From contig JAJYWM010000131.1 in assembly GCA_021791455.1 (NCBI GenBank), positions 1-18,637 on the forward strand: DNA of 18,637 bases. The letters are read 5' to 3'. Shown one piece after another: positions 1-6,641 of the stretch (the stretch's first letter is position 1; every line of letters starts with the position of its first letter). Below the pieces are notes generated by a model, which made no database searches, was not told the origin of the DNA, and was given only the letters and a program-made list of their open reading frames with translations. This DNA is from a bacterium (GTDB taxonomy: Bacteria; Chloroflexota; Dormibacteria; UBA8260; Bog-877). Made by a program: the position numbers and the translations under genes.

Positions 1-465
1 GAGCGGGCTGAGGATGTCACCGCCACCACCTTCATGCGCGCGTACGCCGAGATCGAGAAATTCGAATGGCGCGGGGTGCCGTACTCCGCCTGGCTGTATC
101 GGGTCGCATCCAACCTGGTCATGCGGGATCACCGACACCCCAGCTGGATCGAGCTGCCGGAGGGACTCGTGGACCCGGGCGAGGGGCCGGAGGACGCTGC
201 CGTACGCTCCGAGCGGGTCAGGCGAATCCAGGCGGCCGTGCGCCACCTCTCCGTCGATCAGCGGCAGGCGATCACCCTGCGCTTCGGGTCGGGGATGCGC
301 AACGCGGAGATCGCCCAGGTGATGCGCAAGAGTGAGGGCGCGGTCAAGCTGCTGGTCTTTCGGGCCCTGCGCTCTCTGGAGCGCCGCCTCGGGCCCGACT
401 TTGAGGAACAATTCAAGCCCCGGCTCAGGGTGGCACCACCCGACTACCCAGCGGAGGAGACGTGA
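1..465 (+). CDS. ECF-type RNA polymerase sigma factor, 5' truncated by window edge
   Basis: Directs RNA polymerase to a dedicated promoter set. The frame is open from base 1, so the gene starts upstream; 154 residues are visible. Visible residues 3-46 match the end of sigma-70 region 2 (AEDVTATTFMRAY, then PYSAWLYRVASNLVMRDHRH, the usual pattern of an acidic/DV motif and a W-L-x-R-x-A-x-N-L helix). After a linker, residues 78-131 form region 4 with a helix-turn-helix (LSVDQRQAITLRF, then NAEIAQVMRKSEGAVKLL and a basic R-A-L-R-S-L-E-R-R helix). The C-terminus is a short proline-rich tail. The next gene starts two bases after this stop codon, as expected for a sigma factor with a co-expressed membrane partner. 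The family is clear; the ECF subgroup and regulon cannot be told from here. Confidence 0.9.
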   Translation, partial: ERAEDVTATTFMRAYAEIEKFEWRGVPYSAWLYRVASNLVMRDHRHPSWIELPEGLVDPGEGPEDAAVRSERVRRIQAAVRHLSVDQRQAITLRFGSGMRNAEIAQVMRKSEGAVKLLVFRALRSLERRLGPDFEEQFKPRLRVAPPDYPAEET

Positions 466-466
466 G

Positions 467-817
467 ATGACCAGTCGAGAAGAGAGGCGATTGGCTACGG
501 ATCTCGCCGGATGGTTGGAGGGTGAGCACGGAATCGGCGACAGCGATCCCACCACCAGGGCGGTGGCGCGGACGGCGGTGCTGCTGGTGGACGCCCTGGC
601 GCCGCGCCCGCTGCGAGCCGACACCAGGGCTCACATCTACCAGCGCGCGCTTTCGGAGGCCAACCGGCGGCGCGGCCCACAGGGCTCTGGCCCAGAGGTT
701 TTGAGAGTGGCCCGACAGCTGCAGGTGCCGGCGTTGCTGGGCCTGGGCGGGGTGGCGGCTGGGGTCGTGGTCGGCTTGACCGTCCTGCGTCAACGCGAGG
801 CCAGGATCTCCGCCTAG
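467..817 (+). CDS. Small single-pass membrane protein paired with the sigma factor (possible anti-sigma-like partner)
   Basis: A 116-aa protein starting at an ATG one base beyond the sigma factor stop, so the two are almost certainly co-transcribed and translationally coupled. Purine-rich GGAGGAGA just upstream, inside the sigma gene's last codons, can serve as ribosome binding site. Residues 1-85 are charged and helical, with no zinc-binding H-x3-C-x2-C motif of the ZAS anti-sigma type. Residues about 88-107 form one hydrophobic glycine/valine-rich segment, followed by a short basic tail (RQREAR). Soluble N-terminus plus C-terminal membrane anchor next to an ECF sigma gene suggests a membrane-held regulator. 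That is inference from position and topology only; I recognise no family. Confidence 0.72.
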   Translation: MTSREERRLATDLAGWLEGEHGIGDSDPTTRAVARTAVLLVDALAPRPLRADTRAHIYQRALSEANRRRGPQGSGPEVLRVARQLQVPALLGLGGVAAGVVVGLTVLRQREARISA

Positions 818-853
818 GAAGTCCCGGGGGGCGGCTGGATCGGGGCTCCCCCT

Positions 854-859
854 TACAAT
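854..859 (+). promoter_or_regulatory. Candidate -10 box (TACAAT) for leaderless galU transcript
   Basis: TACAAT lies 8 nt before the GTG start of galU. This spacing would place the transcription start at or within a base of the start codon, and no Shine-Dalgarno sequence is visible. No good -35 hexamer is seen. The same arrangement recurs before other genes in the window. Confidence 0.5.
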
Positions 860-867
860 CCCCCACT

Positions 868-1737
868 GTGAGTGGTGTGCGGACCGTGGTGGTGCCGGCA
901 GGTGGCCTCGGTACGCGCTTTTTGCCTGCCACCAAGGCGCTCCCGAAAGAGATGGTGCCTGTCGGAGACCGGCCCGCGATCCAGTGGGGGATAGAGGAGG
1001 CCGTGGCGTCGGGGGTGCGCCGGGCCGTCATCGTGACCGCCCCGGGGAAGGACCTCATCCGCGCTCATTTCGCCCCGGATCCCGAACTCGAGGAGACGCT
1101 CAGCGGGCGCGGCGCCACCGAGCTGGCCGCCCGCATCCGCGGAATTGCGTCGATGTGCCGGGTCGAGTTCGTCGAACAGGCGCAGCCACTAGGCTTGGGC
1201 CATGCGGTGCTCACGGCTCTGCCCAAGCTGGGCGACGAGTCAGCGGCTGCGGTACTTCTGCCCGATGACCTGTTCTCCGGATCCCCCCCGCTGCTTGCCC
1301 AGCTCATAGAGGCTTACACGTGGGAGCAGTGCACGGTGCTGGCCCTGAGGAGGTGTCCCAAGGACCAGATCTCACGCTACGGGGTGGCCTCGGTGGAGGG
1401 GGAGGGCCCGGTTTTCTTGGTCAGGGACGTGGTCGAGAAGCCCGCCCCGGAGGACGCTCCCAGCGATCTTGCGATGATGGGGCGGTATGTGCTCACAAGA
1501 GACGTCTTCACCGCTCTTGAGGACACCCGTCCGGGGGCACTGGGCGAGATCCAGCTCACCGACGCCATCCAGGGAGTTGCCCGCTCAGGCAAGGTTGTCG
1601 GAGTCGAGTTCACAGGGGACCTGCTCGACGTTGGGACCCTCGACAGCTGGCTCGCGACCAACGCCGCCATTGTCTGGCGCGACCCTGAGCTTGGCCCGGC
1701 GCTGAGGGCCAGGATCGAGGAGCTGGAGTCCCTGTAG
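868..1737 (+). CDS. galU: UTP--glucose-1-phosphate uridylyltransferase
   Basis: Cytosolic nucleotidyltransferase making UDP-glucose from UTP and glucose-1-phosphate, the entry to cell-envelope polysaccharide, glycolipid and trehalose synthesis. The 289-aa length is typical of bacterial GalU. The N-terminal nucleotide-binding signature PAGGLGTRFLPATKALPKEM is at residues 10-29. Further GalU features are the VEFVEQAQPLGLGHAV stretch near residue 100, the LLPDDLF metal/sugar region near 130, VRDVVEKPAPEDAPS near 185 and GEIQLTDAIQ near 226. The GTG at 868 is chosen because it opens directly into the conserved beta strand and follows a -10-like box by 8 nt. It stands alone between the sigma pair and the 1858 gene. 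Possible close alternatives (glucose-1-phosphate thymidylyltransferase) fit the motifs less well. Confidence 0.95.
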   Translation: MSGVRTVVVPAGGLGTRFLPATKALPKEMVPVGDRPAIQWGIEEAVASGVRRAVIVTAPGKDLIRAHFAPDPELEETLSGRGATELAARIRGIASMCRVEFVEQAQPLGLGHAVLTALPKLGDESAAAVLLPDDLFSGSPPLLAQLIEAYTWEQCTVLALRRCPKDQISRYGVASVEGEGPVFLVRDVVEKPAPEDAPSDLAMMGRYVLTRDVFTALEDTRPGALGEIQLTDAIQGVARSGKVVGVEFTGDLLDVGTLDSWLATNAAIVWRDPELGPALRARIEELESL

Positions 1738-1751
1738 GGCCGGGGGGCCGG

Positions 1752-1768
1752 GGCTGAAGATTTCAGCC
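1752..1768. terminator. Perfect 7-bp inverted repeat after galU
   Basis: GGCTGAA-GAT-TTCAGCC is a perfect 7-bp stem with a 3-nt loop, 14 bases after the galU stop. No T-run follows, so it is not a canonical intrinsic terminator. It ends 17 nt before the TATACT box at 1786, so it could instead be an operator overlapping the -35 region of the next promoter. Confidence 0.4.
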
Positions 1769-1785
1769 GCTCAAGGTTTGCGCGC

Positions 1786-1791
1786 TATACT
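1786..1791 (+). promoter_or_regulatory. Candidate -10 box (TATACT) for the 1858-3284 genes
   Basis: TATACT is one base from the TATAAT consensus and stands out in very GC-rich surroundings. A start about 7 nt downstream would give a leader of about 60 nt to the ATG at 1858. The -35 region is not convincing and overlaps the inverted repeat at 1752-1768. Confidence 0.5.
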
Positions 1792-1857
1792 GCAGGGCCA
1801 GATGTCAAGCGAGACGGAAACAGCCGTCCCCAGTTCGGAACTCCATCAGGTAGTGCA

Positions 1858-2130
1858 ATGGCTATGCAACGCCCGCGGCGCGGTGATGACCTTCTGCGCT
1901 ACCGCAGCCAGGAGGGAGACTTCGAGGTAGAGGTCTCGCACACCCTCAACAAGTGGTGTGTCTCCGTACTCAGGCTGGCGGACTCGAGCATCGTGGCCCA
2001 GGACTTCTTCCCGGAGCGCTGGAAGGCGATGGCCAGGGCCCAAGACTTCTTGCGCATTCTCAACATGCGCAATCGACCCGAGCCGGGCGATGCCTCCGGC
2101 ATGGGGACCTCCAGAGGGCAGGATCTCTGA
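1858..2130 (+). CDS. Conserved-looking 90-aa protein of unknown function
   Basis: I do not recognise this protein. It is small and basic at the N-terminus (MAMQRPRRGDD), then reads like a compact alpha/beta fold with alternating strands (FEVEVSHTLNKWCVSVLRL) and an amphipathic helix (FFPERWKAMARAQDFLRILNM), ending in a disordered tail. No membrane segment or metal site is seen. ATG 1858 is preceded by CAGG at 7-nt spacing; ATG 1864 is an alternative. It opens a tightly packed set with the PHP-domain gene just downstream, so co-transcription is likely. A single internal cysteine (about residue 39) is the only notable residue. Confidence 0.65.
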   Translation: MAMQRPRRGDDLLRYRSQEGDFEVEVSHTLNKWCVSVLRLADSSIVAQDFFPERWKAMARAQDFLRILNMRNRPEPGDASGMGTSRGQDL

Positions 2131-2192
2131 GCGACCCTGAATCGTTGGGGGCCGGGCACCCGGCTCATCCGCGAATCCCGCCCGGCCACTCG

Positions 2193-2921
2193 GTGGCCGA
2201 TCCCCATGCCCACACCCTCGCCAGCGACGGCATGGTCGGTGCTCGGGCACTGGTGCGGGCGGCAGCTGACGCTGGTATCCAGGTGCTGGCGGTGACGGAC
2301 CATGACACCTTTGGCGCGGTCGCGGAGGCGGTGGCGGCCGGTCCGGAGTTCGGGATTGAGGTGGTTGCGGGCGAAGAGGTCACGACTGAGGCCCGGGCCA
2401 ATGTCCACGTGGTGGGACTTTTCCTAGCCGGCCCGGTGCGGATGGGCATGTCGGTCGCGGACACGATCGCGGCGATCCATGACCAGGGTGGGCTCGCCAT
2501 CCTGGCCCACCCCTTCATGCCCACTTACTTCGCCTCCATAACCCCGGCCGCGCTGCGTCGGCTGATCGCCAGAACCCCGGTCGACGGCATCGAGGTGCGC
2601 CACACGGCCCTGACCCTGCCGCAACGGGTCAGGGAGCTGGACCGCTTCTATGCCCTTCATGAAGACCGCCTGGGCGCTGCGATCGGATCCAGCGACAGCC
2701 ATTTCGGGGCCCACGACGTGGCCCGTACCGTGACCGTCTTTCCGGGGCGCACCGCGGCCGACCTGCGCCGCGCCATCGAGCACCGTCAAACTAGTCCCCT
2801 CGAGGGATTCCGTCGGCCCTCGGGCCCACCGCTCTACACCAGGTTGCAGCAGCAGGCAAGGAGCATGGGTTGGCTGACGTGGCAACGTTGGCGCGGCAAG
2901 ATCGGACACGAGGGGGTCTGA
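2193..2921 (+). CDS. PHP-domain metal-dependent phosphoesterase, TrpH/YciV (RNase AM)-like
   Basis: PHP-family hydrolase. TrpH/YciV relatives act on 3',5'-phosphorylated nucleotides or RNA 5' ends, but the substrate here is not determined by sequence alone. Metal-binding motifs appear in PHP order: DPHAHTLASDG at the start, LAVTDHDTFGAV, an EVVAGEEVTT strand, HVVGLFL, LAILAHPF, GIEVRH, and IGSSDSHFGAHDV, which carries the last Asp-x-His. The length of about 242 aa is normal. The start is uncertain. GTG 2193 begins right at the conserved strand but has no clear ribosome site. TTG 2145, or a CTG at 2127 overlapping the upstream TGA and preceded by AGAGGG, would add 16-22 residues. It lies between the 1858 and 2925 genes in one direction with almost no spacing. 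Confidence 0.85.
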   Translation: MADPHAHTLASDGMVGARALVRAAADAGIQVLAVTDHDTFGAVAEAVAAGPEFGIEVVAGEEVTTEARANVHVVGLFLAGPVRMGMSVADTIAAIHDQGGLAILAHPFMPTYFASITPAALRRLIARTPVDGIEVRHTALTLPQRVRELDRFYALHEDRLGAAIGSSDSHFGAHDVARTVTVFPGRTAADLRRAIEHRQTSPLEGFRRPSGPPLYTRLQQQARSMGWLTWQRWRGKIGHEGV

Positions 2922-2924
2922 GCG

Positions 2925-3284
2925 TTGAATCGAAACTTCCTGAAGCACGAGTGGGGGGCCGCCGCCTTCATCGGCACCATCGTCATCGGTGGGGTGGTGG
3001 TCCTGGCCTGGCTCGTGCTGAAGGCGGTGACCGCATCTCCGCTGCCCCCGGCGCCTCCCTGCCCCCGGGAGACGCCCATCGTCATCCACGCCACGCCCAG
3101 CCCGTCGGCAGGAGTGTCAACCTCTCCCACGCCCCAGGTGACGCTGCCGACCGTCCCCTTTGGCTGCGCGGAACCCAGCGTGGTGGTCGTCACGCCGACC
3201 CCTCGCCCCACTCCCAAGGTCAGCGCCAGCCCGTCGGTCAAAGCGACCCCCACCAAGTCCGCGAGTCCCTCACCGACGAAGTAG
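2925..3284 (+). CDS. Membrane-anchored Pro/Ser/Thr-rich protein
   Basis: A 119-aa protein with a short basic cytoplasmic N-terminus (MNRNFLKHEWG), one membrane helix at about residues 12-34 (AFIGTIVIGGVVVLAWLVL) and a low-complexity outside region rich in Pro, Ser, Thr and Lys (TPTPRPTPKVSASPS). Two cysteines (near residues 46 and 81) in the extracytoplasmic part could pair. It starts at TTG 2925, three bases after the PHP gene stop, with a strong GAGGGGG site at 2910-2916 and 8-nt spacing. The extended Pro/Thr tail resembles wall-spanning or surface stalks of Gram-positive-type cells. Function is unknown, and the composition makes homology calls unreliable. Confidence 0.7.
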   Translation: MNRNFLKHEWGAAAFIGTIVIGGVVVLAWLVLKAVTASPLPPAPPCPRETPIVIHATPSPSAGVSTSPTPQVTLPTVPFGCAEPSVVVVTPTPRPTPKVSASPSVKATPTKSASPSPTK

Positions 3285-3312
3285 CCGCGCCCGGGGTAGG
3301 CCGAAGGCGAGC

Positions 3313-3828
3313 TCACAGGTCGCTGAGCAGCTGGGTGCCGTTCTCGCGCACTATCTTGTCGACGGGTACCTCCAGTTCGAGGTCGGGCACTTGGGATGCC
3401 GTGATCAGGAATGAGATCATCGGGCTGAGACGCATTCCCGCCACCCTCACCAGATCCCGGAGAAACGGAAACGCCAGGGGAACGAGCTGGTTGCGCAGGC
3501 GATTCCGCATGGTACGGACGGGGTCGTCATCTCCGGCCTCAAGGCTGTGATCCTGAAAGGCCATGACGATGACCTCATCGGTCAGGGGAATTGGGTCGCT
3601 CCACCTGTAGGCCTCCCCGACCATGGAGCAGTCCACGAAACGCTCGCGGCGGGCCAGCATTTGCAGGCGGTCGGCCAGCCCTCTCATGCGGGCGGCTTCG
3701 CCCTCGACGAAGAAGGGCACTTCCGAGCGGGCATCCGACTCCGCGTCGTAGCGAACCGAGAACCCCACCGTGTCAACGCCGAAGAAGGGGTTGGGAACTT
3801 TGATCCAGAGTTCGGTCACGTTGGCCAC
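3313..3828 (-). CDS. Hypothetical protein, 171 aa
   Basis: I do not recognise this protein. It is soluble, mixed alpha/beta and acidic, beginning with a strand-rich half (VTELWIKVPNPFFGVDTVGF, then FSVRY, EVPFFVEGEA). A helix (MRGLADRLQMLARRERFVDC) follows, then strands (DEVIVMAFQDHS) and a long, partly hydrophobic helical stretch (RLRNQLVPLAFPFLRDLVRV). No signal peptide or catalytic motif is visible. It starts at GTG 3828 with GAGG 7 nt upstream, and a TATGCT -10-like box lies at 3845-3840 on the same strand. It ends 28 bases from the end of the 2925 gene on the other strand (convergent) and is divergent from the MDR gene at 3960. Confidence 0.65.
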   Translation of the reverse strand: MANVTELWIKVPNPFFGVDTVGFSVRYDAESDARSEVPFFVEGEAARMRGLADRLQMLARRERFVDCSMVGEAYRWSDPIPLTDEVIVMAFQDHSLEAGDDDPVRTMRNRLRNQLVPLAFPFLRDLVRVAGMRLSPMISFLITASQVPDLELEVPVDKIVRENGTQLLSDL

Positions 3829-3878
3829 CTTGAGACCTCAGCATAGCCCAAACCGGCCCTTGCGGAGTTCGTGTCGCA

Positions 3879-3884
3879 TATGAT
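3879..3884 (+). promoter_or_regulatory. Candidate -10 box (TATGAT) for the MDR gene
   Basis: TATGAT is one base from consensus, within the 131-base divergent intergenic region between the 3828 (minus) and 3960 (plus) genes. The implied leader is about 70 nt. There is no clear -35 at 17-nt spacing. Confidence 0.35.
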
Positions 3885-3959
3885 CGGTGCAGGCCTGTCC
3901 GACATGGCCGGGGGTGCCGTGACCGCTGGTAACGGAGCCGGGAATTGGGAGGAGTGCTG

Positions 3960-4931
3960 ATGCGAGCGGCTTTCTATTCGCAGCCGGGAGCGGCAGCGGA
4001 GGTAATCCGGGTGGGCGAGGTGGACACGCCACGACCGGGACCTGGGGAGGTCCGGGTCCGAGTTCGCTATTCCGGGATCAACCCCACGGACTGGAAGACC
4101 CGCAGCGGAACGACCGCCGGTCCCATCGACGGCTACCAGATCCCGCATCACGACGGAGTGGGCGTGATCGACGAGGTCGGGGATGGCGTCGACCAGGGGC
4201 GCCGCGGCGAACGCGTCTGGATCTGGCTGGCCGCAGCAGGGCGGCGCTGGGGAACGGCGGCGGAGTGGACGGTGGTTCCCTCCGCCCAGGCCGTCAGACT
4301 TCCCGACGGCGCTTCGGACGAGCTGGGAGCTGCGCTGGGGGTGCCGGCTCTCACCGCGCACCGGTGCCTGGTTGCGGACGGGTCGCCGACGGGCGGATCC
4401 GTCTTGGTGGCGGGAGGGGCCGGGGCCGTCGGCCACTTCGCGGTTCAACTCGCCAAATGGATGGGCGCTAGGGTGGCGACAACGGTAAGCGGGCAGGAGA
4501 AGGCGGAGCTGGCGGCGGCGGCCGGAGCGGACCTGGTCGTCAACTACAGGCAGAGCGATGCCGTCGATAAGCTGAGGGGGTTCGCCTCGGTCATGGACCG
4601 GATCGTGGAGGTTGACCTGGGTCACAACTTGCCGATGGACCTGGCCCTCTGCGGGCCCCAGTCTGTGATCGTCACCTACGCCGCCAGCGGCCGGGACCCC
4701 GAGCTGCCGGTCAGGGCCTGCATGACCGCCAACGCCACCTTGCGATTCGTGCTTCTCTACGGGGTGCCTCGCCCCGCGCTGGAGATGGGAGTCAGGGATA
4801 TCACCGACGCGCTCATGGCCGGTGCCCTGAGCCAGCTCCCAGTGCATCGCTATCCCCTCGAGCGCTGTGCGGAGGCCCAAGATGCGGTGGAGTCCGGCGC
4901 TGTTGGCAAGGTGGTCCTGGACCTCGCCTGA
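3960..4931 (+). CDS. Zinc-free MDR-family NADPH:quinone reductase-like oxidoreductase
   Basis: Medium-chain dehydrogenase/reductase of the quinone oxidoreductase (zeta-crystallin) type, expected to use NADPH to reduce quinones or alpha,beta-unsaturated carbonyls in the cytosol. The 323 aa show the GroES-like domain at residues 1-115 (PRPGPGEVRVRVRYSGINPT, then the GYQIPHHDGVGVIDEVG turn). The Rossmann domain follows, with nucleotide-binding loop VLVAGGAGAVGHFAVQLAKW around 144-163 and GADLVVNYR. The catalytic-zinc cysteine/histidine pattern and structural-zinc cysteines of alcohol dehydrogenases are absent. ATG 3960 is chosen because GGGAGGAG at 3947-3954 gives 5-nt spacing; the in-frame TTG at 3945 lies before that site. 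It is transcribed alone and its physiological substrate is unknown. Confidence 0.88.
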   Translation: MRAAFYSQPGAAAEVIRVGEVDTPRPGPGEVRVRVRYSGINPTDWKTRSGTTAGPIDGYQIPHHDGVGVIDEVGDGVDQGRRGERVWIWLAAAGRRWGTAAEWTVVPSAQAVRLPDGASDELGAALGVPALTAHRCLVADGSPTGGSVLVAGGAGAVGHFAVQLAKWMGARVATTVSGQEKAELAAAAGADLVVNYRQSDAVDKLRGFASVMDRIVEVDLGHNLPMDLALCGPQSVIVTYAASGRDPELPVRACMTANATLRFVLLYGVPRPALEMGVRDITDALMAGALSQLPVHRYPLERCAEAQDAVESGAVGKVVLDLA

Positions 4932-4995
4932 TCTGACCGGCCGGGAGAGCTGGACTGACACTGGTCGGCTCCTCGGCCCCATCGGAGGGCACTGC

Positions 4996-5015
4996 GGCCC
5001 CACCCTGTTGGGGCC
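4996..5015. terminator. Inverted repeat between convergent genes
   Basis: GGCCCCA-CCCTGT-TGGGGCC is a perfect 7-bp stem with a 6-nt loop between the ends of the MDR gene (plus) and the 5015-5278 gene (minus). It touches the stop codon of the latter. The position suits a two-way terminator, but no T-run follows in either direction. Confidence 0.4.
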
Positions 5016-5278
5016 TACTCCCAGGAACTTTGCCTGGTTGTCGCTCTCGCCCTGCGCTGTTCGCCCCGGTGCCGGTAGGTTAGTTCCAGGACCAGCCGGG
5101 CGACCGCCTCCTGCGCCTCGGCCACCCGCTGGAGGCTGAGGTCTTCAAACGCATCCGCTGACTTTGCCAGGAGATCCAGCCGACGCTGGACTGAGCGGGC
5201 GTCGCGCAGCAGGGCCGCGGTGCGCTTCCGTGAATCCGGTGCACCGAAGTCGGGCCTGGCCGCTGTTTCCGCCCTCAT
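5015..5278 (-). CDS. Small helical hypothetical protein, 87 aa
   Basis: I do not recognise this protein. It is basic and predicted almost entirely helical: residues 16-70 (SRKRTAALLRDARSVQRRLD, then LLAKSADAFEDLSLQRVAEA and a VARLVLEL helix) could make a two-helix hairpin. The tail is arginine-rich (YRHRGEQRRARATTRQ). No cysteine, membrane helix or known DNA-binding motif is seen. The ATG start at 5278 has only a weak ribosome site. It lies 63 bases downstream of the coaE stop on the same strand, so it may be the last gene of the coiled-coil/coaE unit. Confidence 0.5.
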   Translation of the reverse strand: MRAETAARPDFGAPDSRKRTAALLRDARSVQRRLDLLAKSADAFEDLSLQRVAEAQEAVARLVLELTYRHRGEQRRARATTRQSSWE

Positions 5279-5341
5279 CTCAAAGGGAGCCTACCAAGCC
5301 TCACGGATGGCTGGTTGGGGCCCGGGTCTGAGCTTGGTCGG

Positions 5342-5971
5342 TTAGGGACACCGGGTAGGCGCGAGCTCCTGGTTCCAAAGGGTGACCACCTGAGCTCTGG
5401 TGCTGGCCAGGTCCGCGGAGTTGTCGATCACCCAGGTGGTCCGGTGGAGCTTGCTGTCTATGGGGAGTTGCGCTGACAGCCTCGCCGCGGCCGCCGCCCT
5501 ATCCATGCCGGTTCTGGCCAGGAGCCGAGCCATCTGCACCTCAGGGCTGGCGTAGACCAGTATCGATTCCCCAAATTGCCCATCCCTGCGGGCCTCGAAG
5601 AGCAGCGGGATCTCGTACAGGACCAGACCAAGGCCCTCCTCGCGAGCCCGGGCAAACTCCCGCTCGCTGAGCTGAGCCACCAGCGGGTGGACGATGGTCT
5701 CAAGTTCAGCGCGCCGACCTCGGTCGCCGAACACGATCGATCCCAGGCGGTTGCGATCGAGCTCCCCAGCGCTGGTAAGCACCTCCGGCCCGAACCGTGC
5801 CACGACCGCGGCGAGCCCATGGCTGCCCGGGGCCACCGCTTCTCGGGCCAGCATGTCGGCGTCGATGGTCCTGGCTCCGAGGCTGCGGAACATCTCGGCC
5901 ACCGTCGACTTGCCACTGGCTATGCCTCCCGTCAATGCCACCACACGAGGATCGGGAGCTGGCTCAGCCAT
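5342..5971 (-). CDS. coaE: Dephospho-CoA kinase
   Basis: Last step of coenzyme A synthesis: ATP-dependent phosphorylation of the 3'-hydroxyl of dephospho-CoA. The 209-aa length is typical. The P-loop is at residues 14-23 (TGGIASGKST). It is followed by the CoaE substrate motif IDADMLAREAVAPGS with its Asp-x-Asp, FGPEVLTSAGELDRNRLGSI, the IVHPLV motif, the lid helix (REFARAREEG), LVLYEIPLLFEA, and VYASPEVQMARLLARTGMDR with late-half arginines. ATG 5971 is chosen because it opens four to seven residues before the P-loop strand. The start overlaps the end of the upstream coiled-coil gene by 8 bases, implying coupled translation. A CoA enzyme fits a window dominated by acyl-CoA chemistry, though coaE is a universal housekeeping gene. 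Confidence 0.95.
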   Translation of the reverse strand: MAEPAPDPRVVALTGGIASGKSTVAEMFRSLGARTIDADMLAREAVAPGSHGLAAVVARFGPEVLTSAGELDRNRLGSIVFGDRGRRAELETIVHPLVAQLSEREFARAREEGLGLVLYEIPLLFEARRDGQFGESILVYASPEVQMARLLARTGMDRAAAAARLSAQLPIDSKLHRTTWVIDNSADLASTRAQVVTLWNQELAPTRCP

Positions 5972-6587
5972 CTCCCGTGGCGGCCCTCGACGGCGGCGGC
6001 AGGGCTGCCTCCTTGGGCCGCACGAAGCAGTCCTTCGGTTCCAGCAGCCGTTCCAGGCGCGTGCCCGGCGTGTGCACCCGGATCCCCTTGCGCGCCGGCA
6101 CCCCGAACTCCCAGCCGAGCTGGTAGAGCTGGCGAGCCTCGGCCAGGTCGGCGACGGTGGAGACCCGGCTCCCATCGGTCATCTGCAGGGTCGGGACCCT
6201 GCTGCCGGGATAGCCGAGCGCGACCACTCCCCCGGTGGCTAGAAGGAACTCGAGAGCCGAGAACGGGGGCTCGCCGAATGCCGGGGGGGCCTGAGCCTCG
6301 ACCAGGTCCAGGATGGAGGGGGCTTGACCCTCCTGCACCTCGGTGCGGACCCGGCGCCGCCGCACCAGCTGCTGCTGGCGTTCGCGGCGTCTCAACTCGG
6401 TGAGGATGACCTCCTGGCGGCGGTTGAGGTCCCCCATGCGCGCCTGCAGAGGGGCTAGCTCCAGGCGCAAAGCTCTCTGCTCATCCTCAAACGAGGCGCG
6501 CAGCTGCTCCAAGGTGGCGAGGTCCATCCTCATCAGTGACTCCGGATCCAGCGGTTCCGCCACGCCCGCGACCGTCGGCTCTTTCAT
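5964..6587 (-). CDS. Coiled-coil protein of unknown function, translationally coupled to coaE
   Basis: A 207-aa soluble protein I do not recognise. Residues about 20-80 are strongly heptad-like and charged (MDLATLEQLRASFEDEQRAL, then a run ending in RRRERQQQLVRRRRVR), suggesting a coiled coil. A proline-rich linker (around 90-110) leads to a C-terminal globular part (residues 108-193) with strand/turn pattern (FLLATGGVVALGYPGSRVPT, LQMTDGS) and a possible substrate- or DNA-contacting helix (ADLAEARQLYQLGWEFG). One cysteine is at about 187. The ATG at 6587 has a weak AAGAAG element. A -10 box 7 nt upstream with a 16-nt-spaced TTGCAA suggests a leaderless message. Its last 8 bases overlap coaE, so it shares coaE's transcript. 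Confidence 0.7.
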   Translation of the reverse strand: MKEPTVAGVAEPLDPESLMRMDLATLEQLRASFEDEQRALRLELAPLQARMGDLNRRQEVILTELRRRERQQQLVRRRRVRTEVQEGQAPSILDLVEAQAPPAFGEPPFSALEFLLATGGVVALGYPGSRVPTLQMTDGSRVSTVADLAEARQLYQLGWEFGVPARKGIRVHTPGTRLERLLEPKDCFVRPKEAALPPPSRAATGDG

Positions 6588-6594
6588 ACTTCTT

Positions 6595-6622
6595 AGCCTA
6601 CTCAGGCGAACCGTCATTGCAA
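6595..6622 (-). promoter_or_regulatory. Candidate promoter (TTGCAA-16-TAGGCT) for the coiled-coil/coaE operon
   Basis: Read on the minus strand, TTGCAA (6622-6617) and TAGGCT (6600-6595) are separated by 16 nt, and TAGGCT ends 7 nt before the ATG at 6587. This is the best two-box match in the window. It sits in the short divergent gap shared with the crotonase gene. Confidence 0.5.
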
Positions 6623-6641
6623 CACACTGGGAGGAGGTCTC

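Noticed and set aside
3100..3284. Repetitive CC-rich stretch as a DNA repeat or CRISPR-like array
   Set aside because: It is codon-level low complexity from a Pro/Ser/Thr-rich protein tail; there are no regular repeat units or spacers.
3816..5003. Long minus-strand open frame (395 codons) across the MDR gene
   Set aside because: It is antisense to a clear MDR oxidoreductase, its translation is rich in Pro, Arg, His and Gly with no domain pattern, and such frames are expected in GC-rich DNA.
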